From Vibrio fortis (GTDB lineage Bacteria; Pseudomonadota; Gammaproteobacteria; Enterobacterales; Vibrionaceae), in NCBI RefSeq assembly GCF_000695685.1, contig NZ_JFFR01000033.1:62001-126000 (forward strand): 64,000 bases of DNA, in the 5' to 3' direction. Numbering within the stretch: the stretch's first letter is position 1; every line of letters begins with the position of its first letter. The notes under the pieces were generated by a model, which made no database searches, was not told where the DNA came from, and saw only the letters and a program-made list of their open reading frames with translations. This document shows, piece by piece, positions 33,646 through 41,758 of the stretch. The position numbers and the translations under genes are program-made.

Positions 33646-33671
33646 TGGAATCTATATGAATGTTAAAGGAC

Positions 33672-33709
33672 AAAACATCGCCCTAAGAGACAATCCTTTA
33701 GAGCGATGT
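33672..33709 (-). terminator. Terminator of the RidA/dehydrogenase operon
   Basis: Read on the minus strand, ACATCGC pairs with GCGATGT, with a further 4-bp stem inside, and is followed by TTTT. It lies 19 bp past the RidA stop codon. Confidence 0.75.
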
Positions 33710-33727
33710 ACTATTACTTAGGTATCT

Positions 33728-34087
33728 TTAGTTAGTCTGTTTTACGGCAGCTGTAACTAATAGCTCTACTTTTAGTTCAGGACTTGCCAACTTGGCCTCA
33801 CCACACGCTCTCGCAGGAGCAAACCCAGGTTTAAACCACTCGTCCCAGACATGGTTCATTTCCGCAAAGTCCTGCATGTCTGCCAACCAAACCGTGGTTT
33901 GTAACACATGATCTTTATCACTACCCGCTTCAATTAGCAGGCTTTCAACTCGGGATAACGCCTCTGCGGTTTGTTCAGCAACGCTGGTGCCTTTCACACC
34001 GACCTGACCACAAAGATAGACAGTATCATTATGAATAACGATTTTGCTCATTCTTTGATTGGTGTGATTACGCTGGATGTGAGTCAT
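33728..34087 (-). CDS. RidA-family enamine/imine deaminase
   Basis: This 119-residue protein has the RidA fold with the Arg in FAPARACGEAKLASPELKVEL and the YLCGQVG strand. Family members hydrolyse reactive enamines and imines such as 2-aminoacrylate to ketoacids. The gene overlaps the dehydrogenase subunit gene by 20 bp and has GGAA before its ATG, so it is last in the operon. An imine-clearing enzyme is a logical partner for an amine or amino-acid dehydrogenase whose first product is an imine (inference). Confidence 0.88.
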   Translation of the reverse strand: MTHIQRNHTNQRMSKIVIHNDTVYLCGQVGVKGTSVAEQTAEALSRVESLLIEAGSDKDHVLQTTVWLADMQDFAEMNHVWDEWFKPGFAPARACGEAKLASPELKVELLVTAAVKQTN

Positions 34088-35519
34088 TTTGTGTTCCTTT
34101 ATTTCTATATTTGTACATGAATGATTCGCCGATTGGGGTCAAGCTAGCCAACTCACCCAGTTTGAGTGGTTTTATCGGATTTCTCAGGCGGTAATAGCCC
34201 ACCTTCTCCATCGGAATCCCTGCTTCCTCTTGGATAATATGAGCCACCGTGGTACCGCAATAGCGTCCCTGGCAAGGCCCCATACCGCAACGCGTATAGG
34301 TTTTGATTTGATTGATCCCGTGCGCGCCTCTCTCTACCTGACGACGAATTTGTCCTGCTGTGACTTCCTCACAACGACAAACAATAGTCTGATCGCTTGG
34401 TGACAGTGCCTGCTTAGGTGGCGTGTACAGTGCGTCCAAAAACGGTCGCACTCCAATCTCTTTATGAATCAATGCTCTAAGCTTGTCTCGTTCTCCAGTC
34501 AGTGACATTTCTCCATCACTTTCAAGCGACATTAAAGCACTAACTGCTGCAAGCTGACCTTGGTATTGCGCAGCCATTGCTCCACCAATGCCGCTGCCAT
34601 CACCAGCAACAAAAACACCTTGGCGAGAGCTTTGGTGGTATTGTTCAACCCTTGGTCGCCAACAGATCTGTAGCGGATCCCATTCGTGCTCCAATCCCAT
34701 TGCTCTCGTGAGCTGAACATTAGGAACAACGCCAATATGAGAGAGCAAAGTATCGGTATTTAAGGCGTGTGGCTGTCCTTGAGCAGTGAAAGTGAGTCGC
34801 TCGACAGCTTGATCTCCATAAGCGGCAATGTCGGTGGCACCGGTATAGCGTTTGACTCCAGCACGGCGGATTTTGGCCAATAGCTTAAGGCCTTTGAAAA
34901 GTATCTTGCGACCTTTTAAAGCTCCGCCCGCATAGCGAGTCGCTTCGACGTAACTGCTAGATTGTTGGGTATCAACAATCGCTTTAGGAGGCGAGCCAGC
35001 ATCGATCATCTGCGCCGCGAGCAAGTAGATGAGTGGCCCAGTACCGACAAGCACAGCATTGGTTGGAACTAAGCCCGAGGTTTTCATCATAATCTGACAC
35101 GCACCCGCGGTCATCGCTCCCGGTAAAGTCCAACCGACAAATGGAAATGACCTTTCCGTTGCCCCAGTCGCAATGATGATTTGTTTCGCTACGGTTTTAT
35201 TGGCTACACCATTTTGGCTCCAGTAGACGCAGTTTTCACTGTCGACTCGCCACAGTGTCGCTCTGGTAATATGGGTCAGCGGCGCTCGATTAAAGGCTTT
35301 GATTATGCTTGCACCATGTTGATAGTCGGGCCCAAAGATAGAGCCGTTAGGATGCCCTTGTTCTTTCTGCGCTCGATATATCTGACCTCCCGGGATCGGC
35401 TGTTCGTCAATCACAACCACACTGGCACCTGCTTCTGCGCACCTCACTGCCGCGCTCATTCCAGCTGGGCCAGCACCGATGACACATACATCGACTTGTT
35501 TTTTTATTTCGTCTTGCAT
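34068..35519 (-). CDS. FAD/NAD-dependent dehydrogenase subunit with a BFD-like [2Fe-2S] domain (OoxA/HcnB type)
   Basis: This 483-residue flavoprotein has an N-terminal dinucleotide fold (VCVIGAGPAGMSAAVRCAEAG), a second nucleotide site (AVLVGTGPLIYLLAAQM) and a C-terminal BFD-like cluster domain. The cysteines in that domain lie in TIVCRCEEVTAG and TRCGMGPCQGRYCG. It corresponds to subunit A of octopine/nopaline oxidase, the HcnB subunit of hydrogen cyanide synthase or the matching subunit of D-hydroxyproline dehydrogenase. It passes electrons between the small [2Fe-2S] subunit and the catalytic flavoprotein. The substrate is not defined. Confidence 0.88.
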   Translation of the reverse strand: MQDEIKKQVDVCVIGAGPAGMSAAVRCAEAGASVVVIDEQPIPGGQIYRAQKEQGHPNGSIFGPDYQHGASIIKAFNRAPLTHITRATLWRVDSENCVYWSQNGVANKTVAKQIIIATGATERSFPFVGWTLPGAMTAGACQIMMKTSGLVPTNAVLVGTGPLIYLLAAQMIDAGSPPKAIVDTQQSSSYVEATRYAGGALKGRKILFKGLKLLAKIRRAGVKRYTGATDIAAYGDQAVERLTFTAQGQPHALNTDTLLSHIGVVPNVQLTRAMGLEHEWDPLQICWRPRVEQYHQSSRQGVFVAGDGSGIGGAMAAQYQGQLAAVSALMSLESDGEMSLTGERDKLRALIHKEIGVRPFLDALYTPPKQALSPSDQTIVCRCEEVTAGQIRRQVERGAHGINQIKTYTRCGMGPCQGRYCGTTVAHIIQEEAGIPMEKVGYYRLRNPIKPLKLGELASLTPIGESFMYKYRNKGTQNDSHPA

Positions 35520-35529
35520 GAACTCACCA

Positions 35530-35829
35530 CTAATTTGTCTGACGGCAAATCGTCATGCCATCTTCTATTACATTCATACATGCTTGAACATTGTGCTCAC
35601 CATTGACTTGAACACGACACTCAAAGCAACTACCCATCATGCAAAACGGGGCGCGGGGGGCTCCCGACTGTGGAGACTCTCGAGTATGGTCAACACCTGC
35701 AGCCAACAATGCAGCCGCAATGGTGTCACCAACATGGGCTGTGTATGGCTTGCCTTCCCAAAAAAACTCCACCGTCTGTTGCGACCTTTCTGTCGCAACC
35801 ATTCGTTGAAACTTAGAACCTGTCTTCAC
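35530..35829 (-). CDS. Small [2Fe-2S] ferredoxin-like subunit (HcnA/OoxX type)
   Basis: This roughly 99-residue Fer2_4 domain protein has cluster cysteines in PFCMMGSCFECRV and, further on, in QACM. Together with the genes on each side it completes a three-subunit dehydrogenase. Several starts are possible. The GTG at 35829 is preferred because GGAG stands seven bases upstream and it keeps the conserved KFQR stretch; an ATG at 35853 would overlap the upstream gene by 41 bp. The gene is 10 bp before the OoxA-type gene. Confidence 0.82.
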   Translation of the reverse strand: MKTGSKFQRMVATERSQQTVEFFWEGKPYTAHVGDTIAAALLAAGVDHTRESPQSGAPRAPFCMMGSCFECRVQVNGEHNVQACMNVIEDGMTICRQTN

Positions 35830-36910
35830 TGAATAACTCCAAAGTTGGTGCATCCGCTGCTTCTTCTAGCCAAGCTGGGAGCAAAAAACTGTGCGCTGCG
35901 GCTAATGTAATACCACTATGACAACTAATGAGATAAGCGCCTGAATTGGTTTTCGACTGTTGATATATCGGTAAGCCATCGGGAGATATGATGCGAATAG
36001 CTCCCCAGCTACGAACTAACTTTGTCTGGGCTAAAAACGGATAAACCGCAATCGCGCGTTCAGCTATCGCCGCCGTCACGTCTAGGGTATCGCTATCATC
36101 AAAACCAGCGTTCTCCTTAGAGTCTCCGATCTGAATACCACCTTCATTGACCTGTCTGATGATCCCTGAAGCACGCTTCAGTCTTGGGGGAAGCTTTTCG
36201 GTAATCAGAACTTGACCTTTTTGTGCGCTAATTGGTGCAACAAAGCCAAGCTTAGGTCCCAGTTCCGCCGATCCTAAACCTGCCGACAAAACCACTTTAG
36301 CGCTGTTGTAACGCGTTCCATCTTGCAGTACGACGTCGAATCGCTGTGAGTCATTTTTACTTATCTCTGACACAGTAACGCCAGTGACAACATTTGCCCC
36401 TAACTCATTGATTGCTTTAGTGTAAGCACGAAGCAGATTTAACGGATTCACATGCCCATCTTCCGGGCCATAAATAGCACCAACGACTTCTTCACCAATG
36501 TCAGGTTCCTCAGCAATGAGACGATCTCTATCCCAGACTTCGTAGGGATGATCCGTACCCAGTTGTTGTCGAAGCACCTCATATTGCTTGGCTTTCTCAT
36601 CCATTTCTTGCTGGCAAAAATGAAAGTCGTACCCCCCGTTTTGAACAAGATTGAGTTCTTCACCCGTCGTCTCTTCAAGCTCATCAGCCAGCTTGCGCCA
36701 TAGCCCCACTGAGCGACGTGTCCACGCGGCATAATGAGGGGCACCTAAACCTTTACTCGATAGCCACACCAAGCCAAAATTCCCTCGTGATGCACGATGC
36801 GCCTCATCTCCACCATCGAGTACTGTTACCTTGTGGCCAGCTTTGAGCAGTCCGTAAGCCACTGCGCAGCCCACGACGCCTCCACCGACAATTATGTAAT
36901 CCGGTTTCAT
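35813..36910 (-). CDS. FAD-dependent amino-acid oxidase/dehydrogenase, catalytic subunit (DAO family, OoxB/HcnC type)
   Basis: This roughly 365-residue flavoprotein has the N-terminal Rossmann motif DYIIVGGGVVGCAVAYGLLK and the C-terminal DAO motif SWGAIRIISPDGLPI, plus GAYLISCHSGITLAAA. The ATG at 36910 gives the expected N-terminus; the open frame extends 13 codons more. The domain oxidises the C-N bond of glycine-like, D-amino-acid or opine-type substrates. It is the first enzyme gene after the TRAP importer genes, which likely bring in its substrate. Confidence 0.88.
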   Translation of the reverse strand: MKPDYIIVGGGVVGCAVAYGLLKAGHKVTVLDGGDEAHRASRGNFGLVWLSSKGLGAPHYAAWTRRSVGLWRKLADELEETTGEELNLVQNGGYDFHFCQQEMDEKAKQYEVLRQQLGTDHPYEVWDRDRLIAEEPDIGEEVVGAIYGPEDGHVNPLNLLRAYTKAINELGANVVTGVTVSEISKNDSQRFDVVLQDGTRYNSAKVVLSAGLGSAELGPKLGFVAPISAQKGQVLITEKLPPRLKRASGIIRQVNEGGIQIGDSKENAGFDDSDTLDVTAAIAERAIAVYPFLAQTKLVRSWGAIRIISPDGLPIYQQSKTNSGAYLISCHSGITLAAAHSFLLPAWLEEAADAPTLELFSEDRF

Positions 36911-36975
36911 ATCGTTCTCTTCAGACTTTTGTAATAAGGGGCGCAACAACGCCCCTACTTGGAGGTGCGCTGAGT

Positions 36976-38001
36976 TTAATTAAGCGCTTTATCTAGAATT
37001 GGTTGGCTCCAGTCAGAACCAATATCATTAATGATTTGAGGCCATACGGTTGTACGGACCTTATCCGCCGTCAATTTCAGCTGTACCGGAGTCATTTCGA
37101 CGATTGTCGCGCCGGCATCAACTAGTTTTTGCTCGTTAGCTTTCTGGTCTATTTGCGCCGCTCCCCAGCGTCGAGATTCAAACTCAGCCGCCGCCGATAC
37201 CAAGGCGTTTTTCTCGTTTTCATCAAGGTCATCCAAACGCTCTGAGTTAATCATCAGATACCAGATCTCAAAGTGAGTATTGAGTGGAATATACGTTTTA
37301 GTTACGTCACGGAACGAGGCATAATAACCTTCAGCTCCAGAACCAATTACTCCATCGACCACCCCAGTTTGTACTGCAGTAAAGGCTTCTGAAAACGGTA
37401 GTGGAGAGCCGATGTAACCTACATTGTCAGCAAGTAGCTGGAAGCTCTTGATTGGCGGAACGCGAAGCTTGATGCCTTTGCTCACATCAGGGTTACCCGC
37501 TTCAACCGCATTACGATTCAATGAAATACCACCAAAATAAACTGGGTAAGCAGCAAGTAGCGTGATGTCTTGTTTAGCAAATAACTCTTCCATTGCGGTT
37601 CTGACTGGTGCTCCGCTACCGTAGATGTTTTGTGCTTCTTCCCAGTTATTAGCAAGGAAAGGTAGCAAGCCAATCTGCATTTTACGATCCGTTGAAGTCG
37701 ATGCAGGCTGTAGTGCCATGTCAATCGCACCAACAGAGATACGTTCCTGAACTAAGGTGTAGTCACCTAAAGCGTTTGCTGCATAAACTCGAAGCTTAAG
37801 ATCGCCATCCGTTGCCGCTTTCAGTTCATCGCTGAGTTGTTTGATATCGTTATCAACTACAGTACCTTGAGGGCGAACATGGCTGATTTTCAGCGTCGTC
37901 GCTTGTGCAGGGATAACCGTCGCTGCAGCTGCGATAAGAGAAGCAAGCAACGTATATTTTTTCAGTGCTTTAGTAGGAGCAAACTTACTTGTTTTTGTCA
38001 T
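36976..38001 (-). CDS. TRAP transporter periplasmic binding protein (DctP family)
   Basis: This roughly 341-residue protein has a signal peptide ending Ala-Gln-Ala at about residue 34, then TTLKISHVRPQGTVVDNDIKQ. The diagnostic Arg and surrounding segment are in KGIKLRVPPIKSFQLL. It binds an organic acid or amino-acid-like substrate for sodium-driven uptake. The ATG at 38001 has AGGAAA upstream and is preferred over a TTG at 38025. It lies 13 bp after the large permease gene and 65 bp before the oxidase gene, so transporter and enzymes share one transcript. Confidence 0.92.
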   Translation of the reverse strand: MTKTSKFAPTKALKKYTLLASLIAAAATVIPAQATTLKISHVRPQGTVVDNDIKQLSDELKAATDGDLKLRVYAANALGDYTLVQERISVGAIDMALQPASTSTDRKMQIGLLPFLANNWEEAQNIYGSGAPVRTAMEELFAKQDITLLAAYPVYFGGISLNRNAVEAGNPDVSKGIKLRVPPIKSFQLLADNVGYIGSPLPFSEAFTAVQTGVVDGVIGSGAEGYYASFRDVTKTYIPLNTHFEIWYLMINSERLDDLDENEKNALVSAAAEFESRRWGAAQIDQKANEQKLVDAGATIVEMTPVQLKLTADKVRTTVWPQIINDIGSDWSQPILDKALN

Positions 38002-38014
38002 TGGTAATTTCCTT

Positions 38015-39313
38015 TTAGTAACCAAACACAGTAGGGAGGAAGAGTGATAGTTCTGACCAGAAAGAGGTAAGAATCACTACAGGTAGATAACCGAGTAGTA
38101 TCAGCGACATTGCAGGGCCAACTACTTCGGAGAATTTAACGTTACCGATACGTGCACCTAGGTATAGAATCGACGCGTATGGTGGAGTAACACCACCCAT
38201 TGCTGTATTCACACCCATGATTGCTGCAAACTGAATCGGGCTGATGCCAATAGCGGTCATCAGAGGTAGTAATAGCGGAGCGATAAGAATGATTGCAGTC
38301 AGGTCATTGACCACCATTCCCACTAAGAACAACAAAATGTTGATAAAAATAAGCAGCAGGACTTTGTTTTCAGTGATACCGAAAATCGCTTCGACCAGTT
38401 GCTGAGGAATATCCTCAACCACGAACATCTGACTAAGAATCAAGCTGAACAGAATCATGAACATGATTGACCCGACCGCAGTTGCTGATTCTTTCCCCGA
38501 GATAAGCAGTGTTTTCCAGCTCAAACCTTTGTAGATAAGAAAACCCACTGGAACAGCATAGATAACAGCTACAGCTGCGGCCTCAGTTGGCGTCATCACG
38601 CCACCATAGATTCCACCTAAGATGATTACCGGCATTAATAAAGCAGGTACAGCATTAAACGTCTTGCTTGAGGTTTGCTTAATCAACTCTGACATCGACG
38701 GCTTATCATCCAAAATCAATGGGAACTTGCGCGCTTTATACATATTGATCAATGCGAAGTTAAAGGTCACTAATAAGCCAGGGCCAAGCGTTGCTAGGAA
38801 ACAGGCGAGGATAGACGTATCCGTTACCCAACCGTAGACAATCATGGTTACGCTTGGCGGAATCAACAGTCCCAAAATGGACGAGTTTGCAATCAGTGCG
38901 GTCGCATACGCTCTTGGATACCCGCGCTTTTCCATCTCAGGAATTAACAAAGGACCAATAGCCGCGACACCGGTTAACCCACTACCAGAAATGGCGCCAA
39001 TGATTGCACAACTGAAGGATGCAACAATCCCTAGACCGCCGCGAATATGACCTACGAACACGTTCACAAATCCGAGTAAACTGGCGGCAATGCCGCTCCT
39101 GCTCATGATAGTTCCTGCTAGAACAAATAGCGGAATAGCTAGCAGAACAGGGTTCATCAGCTGGCCCGCTCCCCACATCATATTGCCTTTCATCGACATA
39201 TCGCCGATAAAAACCATCACCATTAACGCACCACCAAAACAGAACGGTAACGGCACACCAAAGGTCAGCAATATGACCAAAACGGCTACTGCCAACAGAG
39301 CTACTTCAACCAT
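38015..39313 (-). CDS. TRAP transporter large permease (DctM family)
   Basis: This 432-residue, about 12-span protein contains the family signatures GSGLTGVAAIGPLLIPEM, SSILGLLIPPS and GVNTAMGGVTPPYAS. It is the sodium-coupled translocation subunit. It lies two bases after the small permease gene and before the binding-protein gene, giving the usual Q-M-P module in transcription order Q, M, P. Confidence 0.93.
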   Translation of the reverse strand: MVEVALLAVAVLVILLTFGVPLPFCFGGALMVMVFIGDMSMKGNMMWGAGQLMNPVLLAIPLFVLAGTIMSRSGIAASLLGFVNVFVGHIRGGLGIVASFSCAIIGAISGSGLTGVAAIGPLLIPEMEKRGYPRAYATALIANSSILGLLIPPSVTMIVYGWVTDTSILACFLATLGPGLLVTFNFALINMYKARKFPLILDDKPSMSELIKQTSSKTFNAVPALLMPVIILGGIYGGVMTPTEAAAVAVIYAVPVGFLIYKGLSWKTLLISGKESATAVGSIMFMILFSLILSQMFVVEDIPQQLVEAIFGITENKVLLLIFINILLFLVGMVVNDLTAIILIAPLLLPLMTAIGISPIQFAAIMGVNTAMGGVTPPYASILYLGARIGNVKFSEVVGPAMSLILLGYLPVVILTSFWSELSLFLPTVFGY

Positions 39314-39315
39314 AA

Positions 39316-39798
39316 TTAGACCTTATTTACTTGATAGGAAGGAGACATCAGTTGACGAATCAACTTGACCACATGCATTGCAATAAAGAGGGTTATCAGG
39401 AGTAAGCCGATAAAGACCGAGCACTCGTGATAAAAAGTTGGGATATAAAGCGTTGGGCTCTCTTTCCAAACCCGCCACGCATACTTGACGTAGTCCCAAG
39501 CCCAGTAGGTCAACCAACTCGAAATCACCAAGCTGATCGTTTCACTGATAAGGGCTAATATTTGATGACCTCGCTCTGTCTTGATAAATATTTCCAGTAC
39601 ATTTGCACGGATTTGCGTATCTTCCCTAGACGCATTCACCGCACCAAGCATGTAGAGCCATAAGGTCGGAATAACCATCGACTCTTCAAGCCCCATAATT
39701 GGGACTTCAAAGACATATCGTGTCACTACCTGAACAAACTGCATCAATGCCACAGATGCAATCAGGAAAGTGAGTAGATATCTAAACTTTTGCTCCAC
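39316..39798 (-). CDS. TRAP transporter small permease (DctQ family)
   Basis: This 160-residue protein has four hydrophobic segments, with the conserved region ESMVIPTLWLYMLGAVNASR and the following charged stretch. It is the first gene of the TRAP/dehydrogenase operon. The 113-bp gap to the divergent LysR gene should contain the shared promoters; it is AT-rich and includes AAATTTAAAATTT near 39868, a loose T-N11-A LysR box candidate. Confidence 0.88.
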   Translation of the reverse strand: MEQKFRYLLTFLIASVALMQFVQVVTRYVFEVPIMGLEESMVIPTLWLYMLGAVNASREDTQIRANVLEIFIKTERGHQILALISETISLVISSWLTYWAWDYVKYAWRVWKESPTLYIPTFYHECSVFIGLLLITLFIAMHVVKLIRQLMSPSYQVNKV

Positions 39799-39911
39799 GT
39801 TGTTATTTCCTTATTGTTTTATTTGTAAACACCTCGTTAATTTAATGATGACAAGCAATAAAAACAAATTTAAAATTTCTCTAATCTGATAACTTTTTCT
39901 TATAGGCTCGT

Positions 39912-40832
39912 ATGAATAACCTTTCTATAAAACAGCTAGAAACCTTTCGCACCGTGATGCGCTCTGGATCCGTGACCTTAGCTGCCAAAACGTTGTGCCG
40001 AACACAGCCGGCGATCAGCGCAATGCTGGTCGGATTAGAGAAAGAACTTGGCTTTGCATTATTCGAACGACATAAAGGTCGACTAGTGCCGAATCCAGAG
40101 GCGTATTTTTTACTTGAAGAGAGCGATGCGATTCTAGAACGACTTTCACGCGCGACTCAGTTAATGGCCGAAGTGAAAAACCTAACGCGAGGTAAATTGA
40201 GGATCGCCTGCATGCCAGCCGCCGCATTATTCTTTATGCCTCACGTTATTGCGGAGTTTGTAAAAGACAGGCCTGAGGTTGAGGTATCTATGATGATGCG
40301 TAGCTCAACCATGGTTCAAGATTGGATTGCTTCCCAACAATACGATATCGGCTACTCAGAGTTACCCAAGGATAGAGACTCATTCCATGTAGAACCGATT
40401 CATCTACAAGGAGTGTGTGCCTTACACGTTGATCATCCTCTTGCTAAGAAACAGACGATTACTCCGAACGACCTCGATGATTTCCCACTTGCGACTCTTT
40501 TTACTCGTCACGCTGCAAGTGAGCATTTACGCGCATTGTTTGAAGAGCATAATGCCGCCTATCGCCCTAGGTTCGAGCTGCAAAACTACATTTCTGGCTT
40601 TGAGTTTGTTGAACAACAGTTATGTGCTTGTATCTGTGATCCAATAAGTGCCGCTAGTTATAAGCTCTATAAAGGTGATCAAGGGAAAGTTGTCTTTCGT
40701 CCTTTCTCCCCTGTCGTGACATTCGATCATGCTATTCTCACGCCAGCACACAAACCGATGTCTGAGTTAGCTAAACTGTTCGCAGAAAACATTCAGCAGA
40801 GTGTGAACTCATTTGTGTCGGTTTTTGATTAA
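39912..40832 (+). CDS. LysR-family regulator of the TRAP/dehydrogenase operon
   Basis: This 306-residue protein has the LysR helix-turn-helix (LETFRTVMRSGSVTLAAKTL, RTQPAISAMLVGLEKELG) and a substrate-binding-like effector domain beginning around GKLRIACMPAAALFFMP. It is divergent from the seven-gene operon at 39798-33728, the classical arrangement for a LysR activator and its target, so control by the transported substrate or its product is inferred. Confidence 0.9.
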   Translation: MNNLSIKQLETFRTVMRSGSVTLAAKTLCRTQPAISAMLVGLEKELGFALFERHKGRLVPNPEAYFLLEESDAILERLSRATQLMAEVKNLTRGKLRIACMPAAALFFMPHVIAEFVKDRPEVEVSMMMRSSTMVQDWIASQQYDIGYSELPKDRDSFHVEPIHLQGVCALHVDHPLAKKQTITPNDLDDFPLATLFTRHAASEHLRALFEEHNAAYRPRFELQNYISGFEFVEQQLCACICDPISAASYKLYKGDQGKVVFRPFSPVVTFDHAILTPAHKPMSELAKLFAENIQQSVNSFVSVFD

Positions 40833-40892
40833 ATAGATTTAACACTGCGGTACCAAATACACGTAATCGTCAATCAAAGGATCAAACATCAA

Positions 40893-41237
40893 CTAATGAC
40901 TCACCGAGCTAGAAAACAGGTTGATGATCACCACGCCAGCCAGAATTAAGGCGATACCGATGACTGCGTAGATATCGAGCTTTTGACCGTAGACAAGCCA
41001 CGACAAGGCTGCGACGAGTACGATGCCTGCGCCACACCAAATTGCGTATGCGACACCAAGTGACATGGTTTGTACTGTGAGTGATAGAAGATAGAAAGCG
41101 CAGCCGTAACCAACTAGCACAGCGATTGAAGTGGGTATTGAGGTGAATTGATTGGTTTTCGGAAGCAGCGAGGTAGCGATGACTTCAAGGACAATGGCTA
41201 GTGAAAGCATAATGGCGGGAGGAAGAGATAGCAGCAT
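40893..41237 (-). CDS. SMR-family small multidrug exporter
   Basis: This 114-residue, four-helix transporter has the essential Glu18 in TM1 (LAIVLEVIATSLLPKT) and GVAYAIWCGAGIV in TM3, both EmrE-type features. It is full length. It exchanges protons for cationic compounds as an antiparallel or parallel dimer. A truncated copy with an almost identical protein sequence is present at 33375-33612. The next gene is the divergent formaldehyde dehydrogenase; a functional link is not evident. Confidence 0.9.
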   Translation of the reverse strand: MLLSLPPAIMLSLAIVLEVIATSLLPKTNQFTSIPTSIAVLVGYGCAFYLLSLTVQTMSLGVAYAIWCGAGIVLVAALSWLVYGQKLDIYAVIGIALILAGVVIINLFSSSVSH

Positions 41238-41758
41238 GATTAAACCTACAACATAAAATACGGCGCTCAGAATATTGTAGTTTTATTTCCGATTCATGTG
41301 ATTTTCAGTAAGCAATTATTATGGCGTCCCTTAAAAAATCTTAAGTCCTTACCTCAAGTAAAAACGGCATAGAGCCTACTAATCCTTAAATAATCTATTT
41401 TCCCTCATTTTTTCACTTAACCATTTGCGCATAGATAGCTACCACCAGCTTCGGCTCTATCCTTCTATCTATTCAGCCATGACAATAGATGACGACAACT
41501 GTTTCGCCTCAAAGAGACTCAGAAGTCCCTTTCCGTAAGATGTTAATTTTCCACAAGATGGTTCTGTTAAAAACCATTATTATTACTTATTTGTAATAAT
41601 CATTTTCAATTTAGAGGGATTATCAAAACAAGGGGCCACACCTATACTAGGCTCAACAAAACGAGAGAGCGGAAACAAACATGCTCAACTACGCTTAATA
41701 CGTTGAGCATATTGAGAATCAAAAAGTCCGCTGTAATGACATAAATAGGAAGCATCCA
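41238..41758. promoter_or_regulatory. Divergent region between the SMR and adhC genes
   Basis: This 521-bp stretch has no gene. The best plus-strand promoter is TTATCA (41620-41625), a 17-bp spacer and TATACT (41643-41648), leaving a leader of about 105 nt before adhC. A run at 41589-41607 matches a Fur box at roughly 13 of 19 positions, too weak to assert iron control. The rest is AT-rich without recognised structure. Confidence 0.45.

Noticed and set aside
29196..33650. Integron cassette array as the origin of the AT-rich block
   Set aside because: No attC/VCR-like inverted repeats and no integrase gene were seen; the large secreted protease is also atypical for a cassette.
33428..33673. 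81-codon minus-strand frame across the SMR/mpaA junction
   Set aside because: It is a different frame through two gene remnants, with no ribosome site or recognisable domain.
41589..41607. Fur-box-like sequence upstream of adhC
   Set aside because: Only about 13 of 19 positions match the consensus and the left half is poor. AT-rich DNA gives such matches by chance.
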